From Bacteroidota bacterium (GTDB lineage: Bacteria > Bacteroidota > Bacteroidia > 2-12-FULL-35-15), in contig JAPLDC010000322.1 in assembly GCA_026391935.1 (NCBI GenBank), positions 1-5,987 of the forward strand: a DNA stretch of 5,987 nucleotides. The letters are read 5' to 3'. Shown here one piece after another: positions 1-5,064 of the stretch. The position numbers were made by a program, and so were the translations under genes. The notes beneath the pieces were generated by a model. That model worked only from the letters and a program-made list of their open reading frames with translations. It was not told the DNA's origin and did no database searches. Within the stretch, counting starts at the first letter, position 1. Each line of letters begins with the position of its first letter.

Positions 1-208
1 CTTCAGCAAAACTTTTAAATAAGTCGTGAGTCAGCGGACGGCTAGGCGTCATTTTTTCCAATTCTATGGCGATGGCTTGCGCTTCAAAACCTCCGATAAT
101 AATTGGTAATCTTCGTTTACCTTTTGTTTCACCCAATACAAGTGCGTAGGCCCCTGTTTGTGTCTGACTATAAGATAAACCTACTATTTCTAATTTTACT
201 TTTTTCAC
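1..208 (-). CDS. Bifunctional nuclease (BFN/DUF151) family protein, N-terminal part
   Basis: The visible part is the first 69 residues; the gene continues past the left edge. The start is a GTG at 208-206. An in-frame TAA lies two codons upstream, so no longer start exists, and the next Met is residue 53, inside the conserved domain. The protein opens MKKVKLEIVGLSYSQTQTGA (GTG read as Met) and then shows RRLPIIIGGFEAQAIAIE (residues 32-49) and RPLTHDLF (57-64). These are the hallmark blocks of the BFN domain. The family is named after a plant protein with RNase and DNase activity. Bacterial members are soluble and their physiological role is poorly known, so nuclease activity is inherited annotation, not shown here. 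The gene lies 99 bases downstream of etfA in the same direction, an arrangement I recall in many Bacteroidetes. The gap has no convincing terminator, so read-through from etfBA is plausible. It holds only a weak hairpin (ATCCC 224-228 with GGGAT 244-248). Confidence 0.92.
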   Translation of the reverse strand, partial: MKKVKLEIVGLSYSQTQTGAYALVLGETKGKRRLPIIIGGFEAQAIAIELEKMTPSRPLTHDLFKSFAE

Positions 209-307
209 TATTTAGTTTTTTTGATCCCGCATTTCCATTAAAAGGGATAAATTCTTCTATAACTAAGTTACGAATAAAATTCCGAAACTGAACTTCTGAA
301 ATTCGAG

Positions 308-1279
308 TTAATTCTGATTTGCTTTAAAATGTTTTACAGCAGCAATTAATTTAGGAACAATTTCAAATGCGTCACCAACAATACCGTAATCCGCAGATTT
401 AAAGAAAGGAGCTTCTTTATCTGTATTTATTACAACAATAGTTTTACTTCCGTTAACACCCGCCAAATGTTGGATCGCTCCGGAAATCCCAACAGCGATA
501 TAAAGATCAGGACGGATCGCAAAACCTGTTTGACCGACGTGTTCGTGGTGCGGACGCCAGTCCATATCCGCTACTGGTCGAGAACATGCTGTTGCAGCAC
601 CAAGTTCCTTTGCCAATTCTTCTATCATACCCCAGTTCTCCGGTCCTTTTAAACCTCGACCTGCGGAAACAACCAATTCGGCTTCTGTTAAGTTTAGTTC
701 TGACGTTTCTTTTTTTACTTCCAATACTTTTATCGGAGAGTTCAATGCATCCAGGTTTACAGTAAAATCAACAATTTCTGCAGTACCGTCCTTTAATTCA
801 ACAGGAAATGAATTCGGTAAAAGAGAAATTACTTTTTGTGTTGAATTGATCACATACGTTGCAACCGCTTTTCCAGAAAATACAATTTTCTTCACAGAAA
901 AAGAATCGCCTGAAATGGTAGGATTGTCAACAGCGCCTGCAACAATTCCTGCTTTCAGTTTTGCAGCCAAACGGGGAGCAACTTCTTTACCAGTAAAATC
1001 GTGGGCGAAAATAATTATAGTCGCATTTTCTGCAACAACAGCTTGTTCAATTGCTGCAGTCAAAAATAATCCGCTCAAATTTGAAAGTTTATCATTTTTT
1101 AATTTCAAAACTTTTTTTGCACCTGCTTTTCCGAGGTCAGAAAATTCTGCATCACCAACAACAAGTGCCGTAGCTGTTGTGTTTAATTGTGCAGCAATTC
1201 GGCTACCATAATTTACAGCTTCTAAAGAAGATTTTTTGATCTTGCCTTTTGCTATTTCAGTATAAATTAATATCGACAT
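308..1279 (-). CDS. etfA: Electron transfer flavoprotein subunit alpha
   Basis: This is a 323-residue EtfA, the FAD-carrying subunit of the cytoplasmic EtfAB heterodimer. EtfAB accepts electrons from acyl-CoA and other dehydrogenases and passes them to ETF:quinone oxidoreductase. The N-terminal Rossmann-like domain (about 1-190) starts MSILIYTE, as in family members. The C-terminal FAD domain has SAGRG (205-209), SRPVAD (233-238), HVGQTG (247-252) and the EtfA signature LYIAVGISGAIQHLAG (259-274). The signature ends at N285 with one conservative deviation (Val for Ala). ADYGIVGD follows at 296-303. The length is normal for the family. The ATG at 1279 was chosen because the in-frame extension to 1348 overlaps etfB and has no family resemblance. 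The start lies 34 bases after the etfB stop, with no Shine-Dalgarno sequence. It is the second gene of the etfB-etfA operon and looks intact. Confidence 0.97.
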   Translation of the reverse strand: MSILIYTEIAKGKIKKSSLEAVNYGSRIAAQLNTTATALVVGDAEFSDLGKAGAKKVLKLKNDKLSNLSGLFLTAAIEQAVVAENATIIIFAHDFTGKEVAPRLAAKLKAGIVAGAVDNPTISGDSFSVKKIVFSGKAVATYVINSTQKVISLLPNSFPVELKDGTAEIVDFTVNLDALNSPIKVLEVKKETSELNLTEAELVVSAGRGLKGPENWGMIEELAKELGAATACSRPVADMDWRPHHEHVGQTGFAIRPDLYIAVGISGAIQHLAGVNGSKTIVVINTDKEAPFFKSADYGIVGDAFEIVPKLIAAVKHFKANQN

Positions 1280-1313
1280 ATATTTTTTATTTAACGGGTA
1301 TCTAAAATGGAAC

Positions 1314-2054
1314 TTATATAACCTTTGCTTCTGTATGCAATAACTCAATTAACTTTTCCGGAGTTGCTGCATCAATGTATTTACAATCGGTGCGACCGGC
1401 AGTCAGGGTGAATGACGTAATGCTTGTTAATTTATCCGCTGCAGCAGGTGGAACTACCAATAATGGTTTTGTGCGGGCACTCATAATTCCTTTCATGTTC
1501 GGAATGCGTTGTTCAGCCATTCCTTTGTTTGCAGAAATTACCAATGGTAAAGCACATTCTAATACTTCAATTCCTCCGTCAATATCGTGTTCGATCTTAG
1601 CGACACTATTTGTAACATCTAATTTTGTTGCAAGCGAAACATATGGTAAATTCATAAGTTCGGCCAACATTGCTCCAACCATAGAGCCATTGTAACTGAT
1701 GGTTTCTTTACCAACCAATATCAGATCAAACCCTTTATCTTTCGCATAAGCAGCAATTTGTTCGGCAACAGCAAAAGCATCGTTTGGTTCAGCATCGATA
1801 CGGACAGCATCATCGGCGCCAATTGCAAGGCCTTTGCGGATGGTGGCTTCACTTTCAACAGCGCCAACGTGTATGATTGTAACATTACCTCCTTGTGCTT
1901 CTTTCAATTCCAAAGCTCTTACTAAAGCAAACCATTCGTCATAGGGGTTGATAATGAATTGAACGCCTGCAGCATTAAAAGTGGTGTTGTCGGCAGAAAA
2001 AGAAATTTTAGCAGTTGTGTCTGGCACATTACTAATACAGACTAATATTTTCAT
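1314..2054 (-). CDS. etfB: Electron transfer flavoprotein subunit beta
   Basis: This is a 246-residue EtfB, the partner of EtfA. It binds AMP structurally and contributes to the face that docks with dehydrogenases. The start MKILVCISNVPDT is typical of the family (MKILVxxKxVPDT). Other family blocks are NPYDEWFALVRALELKE (36-52), GADDAVRI (79-86), and the nucleotide-binding stretch LVGKETISYNGSMVGAMLA (113-131). The EtfB signature DGGIEVLECALPLVIS (159-174) matches except for the final Ser and an upstream His in place of Lys/Arg. QRIPNMKGIMSARTKPL (182-198) corresponds to the conserved RYP..PNIMKARKKPL block. The ATG at 2054 is preferred to a TTG two codons upstream because it matches the family N-terminus. 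It is the first gene of the operon, with a candidate promoter about 60 bases upstream. Its stop is 34 bases before etfA. Confidence 0.97.
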   Translation of the reverse strand: MKILVCISNVPDTTAKISFSADNTTFNAAGVQFIINPYDEWFALVRALELKEAQGGNVTIIHVGAVESEATIRKGLAIGADDAVRIDAEPNDAFAVAEQIAAYAKDKGFDLILVGKETISYNGSMVGAMLAELMNLPYVSLATKLDVTNSVAKIEHDIDGGIEVLECALPLVISANKGMAEQRIPNMKGIMSARTKPLLVVPPAAADKLTSITSFTLTAGRTDCKYIDAATPEKLIELLHTEAKVI

Positions 2055-2073
2055 ATACAATTAATTTTATGTT

Positions 2074-2098
2074 GTCATCAGGAGCAAAGTCGAGGGAC
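2074..2098. repeat. Short REP-like intergenic sequence in the etfB leader
   Basis: On the + strand this reads GTCAT (2074-2078), three bases, GAGC (2082-2085), four bases, TCGA (2090-2093), then GGGAC (2094-2098) and a GG(T)8 tract. The same GTCAT-N3-GAGC-N(3-4)-TCGA pattern occurs on the minus strand at 4853-4871. From memory, dispersed intergenic repeats of the type GTCATCC-GAGC-GAAG-TCGA are common in Bacteroidetes genomes. The copy count in this genome cannot be seen. It lies between the inferred transcription start and the etfB start codon, so it would be part of the etfB leader RNA. Confidence 0.45.
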
Positions 2099-2116
2099 GG
2101 TTTTTTTTAAGTGTCG

Positions 2117-2147
2117 CAAATTTAACATTATCTGTCATATAAAAAAA
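2117..2147 (-). promoter_or_regulatory. Candidate etfBA promoter (Bacteroidetes type)
   Basis: Read on the minus strand, TAAATTTG at 2124-2117 matches the Bacteroidetes -7 consensus TAnnTTTG exactly. With a 19-base spacer, the -33 position falls in a T-run (TTTT at 2147-2144, three of four matches to TTTG). Transcription would start near 2110, giving a leader of about 55 bases before the etfB ATG. The -7 match is seen directly. Promoter function is inferred, and the weak -33 element lowers confidence. Confidence 0.5.
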
Positions 2148-2152
2148 TGAAA

Positions 2153-2174
2153 TTTATCAGCAATTGTTGATAAA
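2153..2174. promoter_or_regulatory. 22-bp near-perfect palindrome upstream of the etfBA promoter
   Basis: The arms are TTTATCAGCAA (2153-2163) and TTGTTGATAAA (2164-2174). Ten of eleven positions are symmetric, with no spacer. The centre lies about 53 bases upstream of the inferred etfBA start, a usual place for an activator or other dimeric DNA-binding protein. It is also about 90 bases beyond the 3' end of the leftward glycosyltransferase gene and is followed on that strand by a T-rich run. A weak, AT-rich terminator for that gene is therefore a rival reading. On that strand the asymmetric pair becomes an A-C mismatch, which weakens the RNA stem. Confidence 0.4.
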
Positions 2175-2262
2175 ATGGTCAGAAATATTTGATTCGATTC
2201 TGCTAAATAAAGCAAACCATTTCGTGGATATATTGTGTTGATAATGAGGGCGGAGTAAAGAA

Positions 2263-3843
2263 CTACCAAGTGCTATCAGGAGCTTTTATCTTGATGATTG
2301 ATTGATCCTTTTGGATGAAATCGGGGAGAGTCCCATTGTCGATAATAGCCAGTTTTGTTTTCTTGTTTTTTAAATAAGTATAATCGTTATAATTCAAGGG
2401 TTTATCATAGGCTATATTATTTGTATAAAACATAATACTAATATTTTTCTGCGCCTTGCAATTGAAGATCACATAATCTTCGGATGGCAAAATATTTTTT
2501 ATTGACTTTATAAATAGTGCGTCATTTATTTTATCGATGCGTTTGTCATTATCATCAGGACGAATGAGCATAGTGTGTTTATAGGCAATTTTATAGAGAT
2601 CGAGATTTCCCCATGCAATCAATACTATCAGTATAACCGAAAAAATATTCTGAAGGAGTTCTTTCCTGAATATTTTCACTTTTAAGTACGACAATACATT
2701 ATCAATTAAAGAAGCAATCGAAAGAAAAATAAAGGGACTAACGATATAACAAAAGCCCGACATCTTAGTTGCAGCAAGGGAAAAGAACAGGTATACAATT
2801 ATAATAAATGAAAAGAATGCAATTTTAAAAGTATCCGTTATTATATTTTTGTAGAAAAAGAGCAATGAAAATAAAATTAAAAAAGGAACTAATTGACCGC
2901 CTCCATATGTTTTTCTCAAATTGTCGAAATAAAAAAAGGCATCACCGCCATGGTCTTCCACTACTTTGAAAAAATGTTTTGAATTTAAAGAGTATTCGTA
3001 GCTGCTTTCGACAGGAAAGGCGTAAGAGATATAAATTTGCCAGGGAATAAAAACAATTGTTGCAACAATAAAACTTAGAATTATTGATCTGTATTCATGT
3101 AAAATTTTTCTTCTTTTTTTATCCAAAATAATTGTAAGTCCCCAACCTGCGTATACAAGCAAACCTGTCAGCCATTTGATCAAAACAGCGCCTCCGCTAA
3201 ATAGGCCAATTAATAGGAGCCAGTATTTTTTTTTGGAACTTTCGTATTCCACCCAAGCCCAGATGCTTGCTGTAATGTAAAAAAGAAATGAGATGTCGTT
3301 ATGATCACTCGGAGGAAAGCCTGTAAGCATTTCATGCACATAAAAGGCAGAACAAAAAAGTACAGCTCCGTAATATCCGATCTTTTCTGATAAGCTAATT
3401 TTCCCAATTCTATAAATAAAAATTGGCAATAAACTCATCATTATTATTGATGGAATGCGCACGACAAATTCATTCATTCCAAAAAGCTTTAAACTAAGAG
3501 CGATCTGCCATAAAAATAAAGGCTGTTTGTGTAGCCAGATATGGTTGGAGATCCAGCTGTTGGCATCATACGTTAATATAGGATTTTCGTATAAGGTTGG
3601 TACAAGAGGGTGCAAAAGAAGGTTTTTAGCAACCAGTGCATGAAATTGTTCATCCCAATTATTTAAGAATGGATCAAGCAATGCCATGAATGAACACAAA
3701 AAAAGTCCGGCAATAAAAAGAAGGCACAGACTTAATTTATATTTTTTAAATACTTCGAAAGAAATAATACTGCTGACAATAGAAGCGCTGCCTATAATGA
3801 ATAAAACAAAAACTGAAGGATCAAAATAAAACAGGTTTTTCAT
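2263..3843 (-). CDS. GT39/PMT-type membrane glycosyltransferase
   Basis: This 526-residue integral membrane protein has about 10-12 hydrophobic segments up to residue ~410, then a soluble C-terminal part (~415-526). The GT39/ArnT-like layout is clear. The first large external loop carries an Asp-Glu pair in NNWDEQFHA (64-65), the presumed catalytic/metal site. It is followed by LHKQPLFLW (104-112), FGMNEFVVRIPS (121-132) and SDHNDISFL (179-187). GGAVLIKWLTG (217-227) and ATKMSGFCYIVSP (358-370) are further family-type blocks. Such enzymes use polyprenyl-phosphate sugars to glycosylate proteins or lipids on the outer face of the inner membrane; donor and acceptor here are unknown. The ATG at 3843 is the only ATG near the N-terminus. 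A longer reading needs a TTG at 3957 and would cover the divergent promoters. By eye the gene is AT-richer than etfBA. It sits alone between two conserved blocks, so it may be accessory. ArnT-like lipid A modification is possible but unsupported. Confidence 0.85.
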   Translation of the reverse strand: MKNLFYFDPSVFVLFIIGSASIVSSIISFEVFKKYKLSLCLLFIAGLFLCSFMALLDPFLNNWDEQFHALVAKNLLLHPLVPTLYENPILTYDANSWISNHIWLHKQPLFLWQIALSLKLFGMNEFVVRIPSIIMMSLLPIFIYRIGKISLSEKIGYYGAVLFCSAFYVHEMLTGFPPSDHNDISFLFYITASIWAWVEYESSKKKYWLLLIGLFSGGAVLIKWLTGLLVYAGWGLTIILDKKRRKILHEYRSIILSFIVATIVFIPWQIYISYAFPVESSYEYSLNSKHFFKVVEDHGGDAFFYFDNLRKTYGGGQLVPFLILFSLLFFYKNIITDTFKIAFFSFIIIVYLFFSLAATKMSGFCYIVSPFIFLSIASLIDNVLSYLKVKIFRKELLQNIFSVILIVLIAWGNLDLYKIAYKHTMLIRPDDNDKRIDKINDALFIKSIKNILPSEDYVIFNCKAQKNISIMFYTNNIAYDKPLNYNDYTYLKNKKTKLAIIDNGTLPDFIQKDQSIIKIKAPDSTW

Positions 3844-3849
3844 TTCAAA

Positions 3850-3880
3850 CAAATGTAAATAATATCGAATTGCATGCAAA
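3850..3880 (-). promoter_or_regulatory. Promoter of the glycosyltransferase gene, near-leaderless
   Basis: On the minus strand, TTTG (3880-3877), a 19-base spacer and TACATTTG (3857-3850) match the Bacteroidetes -33/-7 consensus (TTTG, TAnnTTTG) at every defined position. Only six bases separate the -7 box from the ATG at 3843, so the transcript would begin within a few bases of the start codon or on it. The match is seen directly; leaderless translation is inferred. Confidence 0.65.
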
Positions 3881-3897
3881 ATATAAAATATATTCTG

Positions 3898-3929
3898 TTT
3901 GTCATTTTCTAATAATATCACTACTTTTA
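3898..3929 (+). promoter_or_regulatory. Promoter of the DUF4290 gene
   Basis: TTTG (3898-3901), a 20-base spacer and TACTTTTA (3922-3929) match the Bacteroidetes consensus except for the last base of the -7 box. The start site would fall near 3933-3936, giving a leader of about 40 bases. A small hairpin (TTCTC 3932-3936, loop TAA, GAGAA 3940-3944) would lie at or near the 5' end of the RNA. The -33 box is 17 bases from that of the divergent glycosyltransferase promoter, so the two could be bound or regulated together. Confidence 0.55.
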
Positions 3930-3973
3930 CATTCTCTAAGAGAAAAGATACCACCAAACAAATTATAGATTAG

Positions 3974-4660
3974 ATGGAATATAACACTAGTCTGCCAAAA
4001 ATGATCATCCCCGAATATGGCAGAAACATTCAAAAAATGATCGATTTTGCAATTGCAGTTGAAGATCGTGAAGAACGTAATAAAGTAGCTCGTGCTATCA
4101 TCGATGTGATGGGACAACTCAATCCTCATTTACGTGATGTAACTGATTTTAAGCATAAATTGTGGGATCATATTTTTATCATTTCTGAATTTAAATTGGA
4201 CGTTGATTCCCCGTATCCAAAGCCTACTGCTGAAACCTTTCAAACAAAACCTGATCGTGTTTTATATCCGAGTAATGATATTCGCTATAAACATTATGGA
4301 AAAACGGTTGAACGTATTATTGCTAAAGGAAGAGAATATCCGGAAGGTGCAGAAAAAAATGCATTGGTGGAACAGATCGCCAATTTGATGAAACGTTCTT
4401 ACCTTACCTGGAACCGTGATTCGGTGAATGATGAGGTGATCTTAAAACAGTTGGCAGAATTGTCGAAAGGAGAATTGGTATTAGCAGATGTTTCGGCTTT
4501 GAGAAGTACACAAACATTTGTCCCTCGTCCTGTTAGTAACCAAGGCAGAGATAATAAGAAGAAACAAAATACAGGCGGTAAACAAAATAATGGCGGCCAT
4601 CGTCATCATAAGAATAATAATAACAACAACAACCAGAGTTTTAAACGCAAGCCTTTTTAG
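3974..4660 (+). CDS. DUF4290 family protein with basic Asn-rich tail
   Basis: This 228-residue soluble protein has no signal peptide or membrane segment. I recognise the DUF4290 family from the start MEYNTSLPKMIIPEYGRNIQ and from the blocks NKVARAIIDVMGQLNPHLRD (36-55), DFKHKLWDHIFIISEF (58-73), YPSNDIRYKHYG (98-109) and NLMKRSYLTWNRDSVND (137-153). The family is, to my knowledge, restricted to Bacteroidetes and has no established function. The folded region (1 to ~180) appears mainly helical. The tail (about 186-228) is strongly basic and low in complexity, with Lys, His, Gly and Asn, including seven consecutive Asn (214-220). Such tails often bind RNA or other polyanions, but that is inference. 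The ATG at 3974 is directly preceded by an in-frame TAG, so the start is firm. It is upstream of murA in the same direction, but a terminator and 404 bases lie between. A link to envelope growth rests only on this proximity. Confidence 0.93.
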   Translation: MEYNTSLPKMIIPEYGRNIQKMIDFAIAVEDREERNKVARAIIDVMGQLNPHLRDVTDFKHKLWDHIFIISEFKLDVDSPYPKPTAETFQTKPDRVLYPSNDIRYKHYGKTVERIIAKGREYPEGAEKNALVEQIANLMKRSYLTWNRDSVNDEVILKQLAELSKGELVLADVSALRSTQTFVPRPVSNQGRDNKKKQNTGGKQNNGGHRHHKNNNNNNNQSFKRKPF

Positions 4661-4668
4661 GGCAGTTC

Positions 4669-4697
4669 AAGGTTAAGGTTTGAAAGTTTAAAGTTGG
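4669..4697. repeat. Degenerate AAGGTT/AAAGTTT tandem repeat
   Basis: Four imperfect units follow one another directly after the DUF4290 stop: AAGGTT, AAGGTTTG, AAAGTTTA and AAGTTGG. Unit length drifts between six and eight bases. I have seen short repeats of this flavour between genes in Bacteroidetes genomes. No function is evident. Slippage could make the tract variable between strains. Confidence 0.5.
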
Positions 4698-4710
4698 AAT
4701 AGATTTATTA

Positions 4711-4743
4711 AAGCACTTTTCTTAATTGAAAGGTGTTTTTTTT
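4711..4743 (+). terminator. Rho-independent terminator of the DUF4290 gene
   Basis: CACTTTTC (4714-4721) pairs with GAAAGGTG (4728-4735) across a six-base loop (TTAATT). There are eight pairs, one of them G-U. The preceding AAAG can extend the stem by pairing with the start of a run of eight T (4736-4743). It lies 50 bases after the DUF4290 stop and should separate that transcript from murA. Confidence 0.8.
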
Positions 4744-4786
4744 ATAAGTCAGGCAAAGGCACAGAATGTCGAATTGCAGACGTTAT

Positions 4787-4871
4787 TCTGAGCTCAGACT
4801 TTACTGATCCAGTCGAAGTGACGAAGCGAGTGCGCAAGCCGGCCCACATGTTTCGAAAGGCTCAACATGAC
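4787..4871. repeat. GC-rich REP-like inverted element
   Basis: The element begins with a perfect 12-bp palindrome, TCTGAGCTCAGA (4787-4798). It then has two inward-facing related units: TGATCCAGTCGAA on the + strand (4805-4817) and TGAGCCTTTCGAA on the minus strand (4864-4852), identical at 10 of 13 positions. Each is flanked by GTGAC or ATGAC outside the TCGAA core. The segment between them (4823-4846) is about 70% G+C, far above its surroundings. Paired inverted units in an intergenic gap are typical of REP/BIME or MITE-like repeats. TGAGCC-TG-TCGAA cores are familiar to me from Bacteroidetes intergenic DNA. Dispersal in this genome cannot be confirmed from one window. Confidence 0.55.
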
Positions 4872-4972
4872 AACACACAAAATTCCACTCCGCTCGAATT
4901 GACCTCAGTTATGTTCAGTCTGTTCACTATTAACAATCCTTAGTTCGTAAAAATCAATTTCTTCGTCATCAA

Positions 4973-5002
4973 TTTCACTCTTTTAATGCGTACTTAGTAT
5001 TG
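4973..5002 (+). promoter_or_regulatory. Possible murA promoter
   Basis: TAGTATTG (4995-5002) matches TAnnTTTG except for one base. TTTC (4973-4976), 18 bases upstream, resembles the -33 TTTG. The start would be near 5008, at the foot of the hairpin at 5009-5031. Both boxes are imperfect in AT-rich DNA, so this is a weak call. An independent murA promoter is expected because of the upstream terminator. Confidence 0.3.
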
Positions 5003-5008
5003 AAATCA

Positions 5009-5031
5009 GAGCCTTCCAAATAGGAAGGTTC
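5009..5031 (+). promoter_or_regulatory. Hairpin in the murA leader
   Basis: GAGCCTTCC (5009-5017) pairs with GGAAGGTTC (5023-5031) across a five-base loop (AAATA). There are nine pairs, one of them G-U. It ends 33 bases before the murA ATG. No clean T-run follows directly (CAAACTCTTTTC), so it is not a standard terminator. It could protect the 5' end of the murA mRNA, act in attenuation, or be a second, poorer terminator. The fold is seen; its role is inferred. Confidence 0.5.
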
Positions 5032-5064
5032 AAACTCTTTTCATTAAACTATAAACTAAAAAAA

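Larger units (their letters stand above)
4661..5064. other. Non-coding spacer between the DUF4290 gene and murA
   Basis: No coding region of convincing length or family was seen on either strand. From left to right the spacer holds a degenerate AAGGTT-type tandem repeat, a hairpin terminator, a GC-rich REP-like inverted element, then AT-rich DNA with a weak promoter match and a hairpin just before murA. Positions 4873-4972 contain nothing I can name. A fragment TCGAATTG recurs at 4769-4776 and 4894-4901. No tRNA-like or riboswitch-like fold was recognised. Confidence 0.75.

Noticed and set aside
224..248. Hairpin ATCCC/GGGAT before the nuclease gene
   Set aside because: A five-pair stem with a 15-base loop and no T-run is too weak to call a terminator or regulator.
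103..291. Plus-strand 62-residue hydrophobic frame
   Set aside because: It runs antisense to the well-supported bifunctional nuclease start and the adjoining spacer, with no family resemblance.
1280..1348. Longer start for etfA
   Set aside because: The extra 23 residues overlap the end of etfB and do not match EtfA N-termini, whereas MSILIYTE at 1279 does.
467..1695. Plus-strand open frames opposite etfA and etfB (467-652, 846-1211, 1375-1695)
   Set aside because: They lie antisense to confidently identified genes and their translations resemble no family I know; they are shadows.
2201..2214. TGCT/AGCA hairpin after the glycosyltransferase gene
   Set aside because: Only four pairs, without a following T-run, so it is not a credible terminator.
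3844..3957. TTG-initiated N-terminal extension of the glycosyltransferase
   Set aside because: It contains no ATG, and both divergent promoters would fall inside it.
4203..4388. Second-frame open reading frame inside the DUF4290 gene
   Set aside because: It is wholly inside a recognised gene in another frame, with no sign of its own start signal.
4613..4633. AAT/AAC trinucleotide repeat as a non-coding microsatellite
   Set aside because: It is in frame and encodes the Asn run of the DUF4290 tail, so it is treated as part of the gene.
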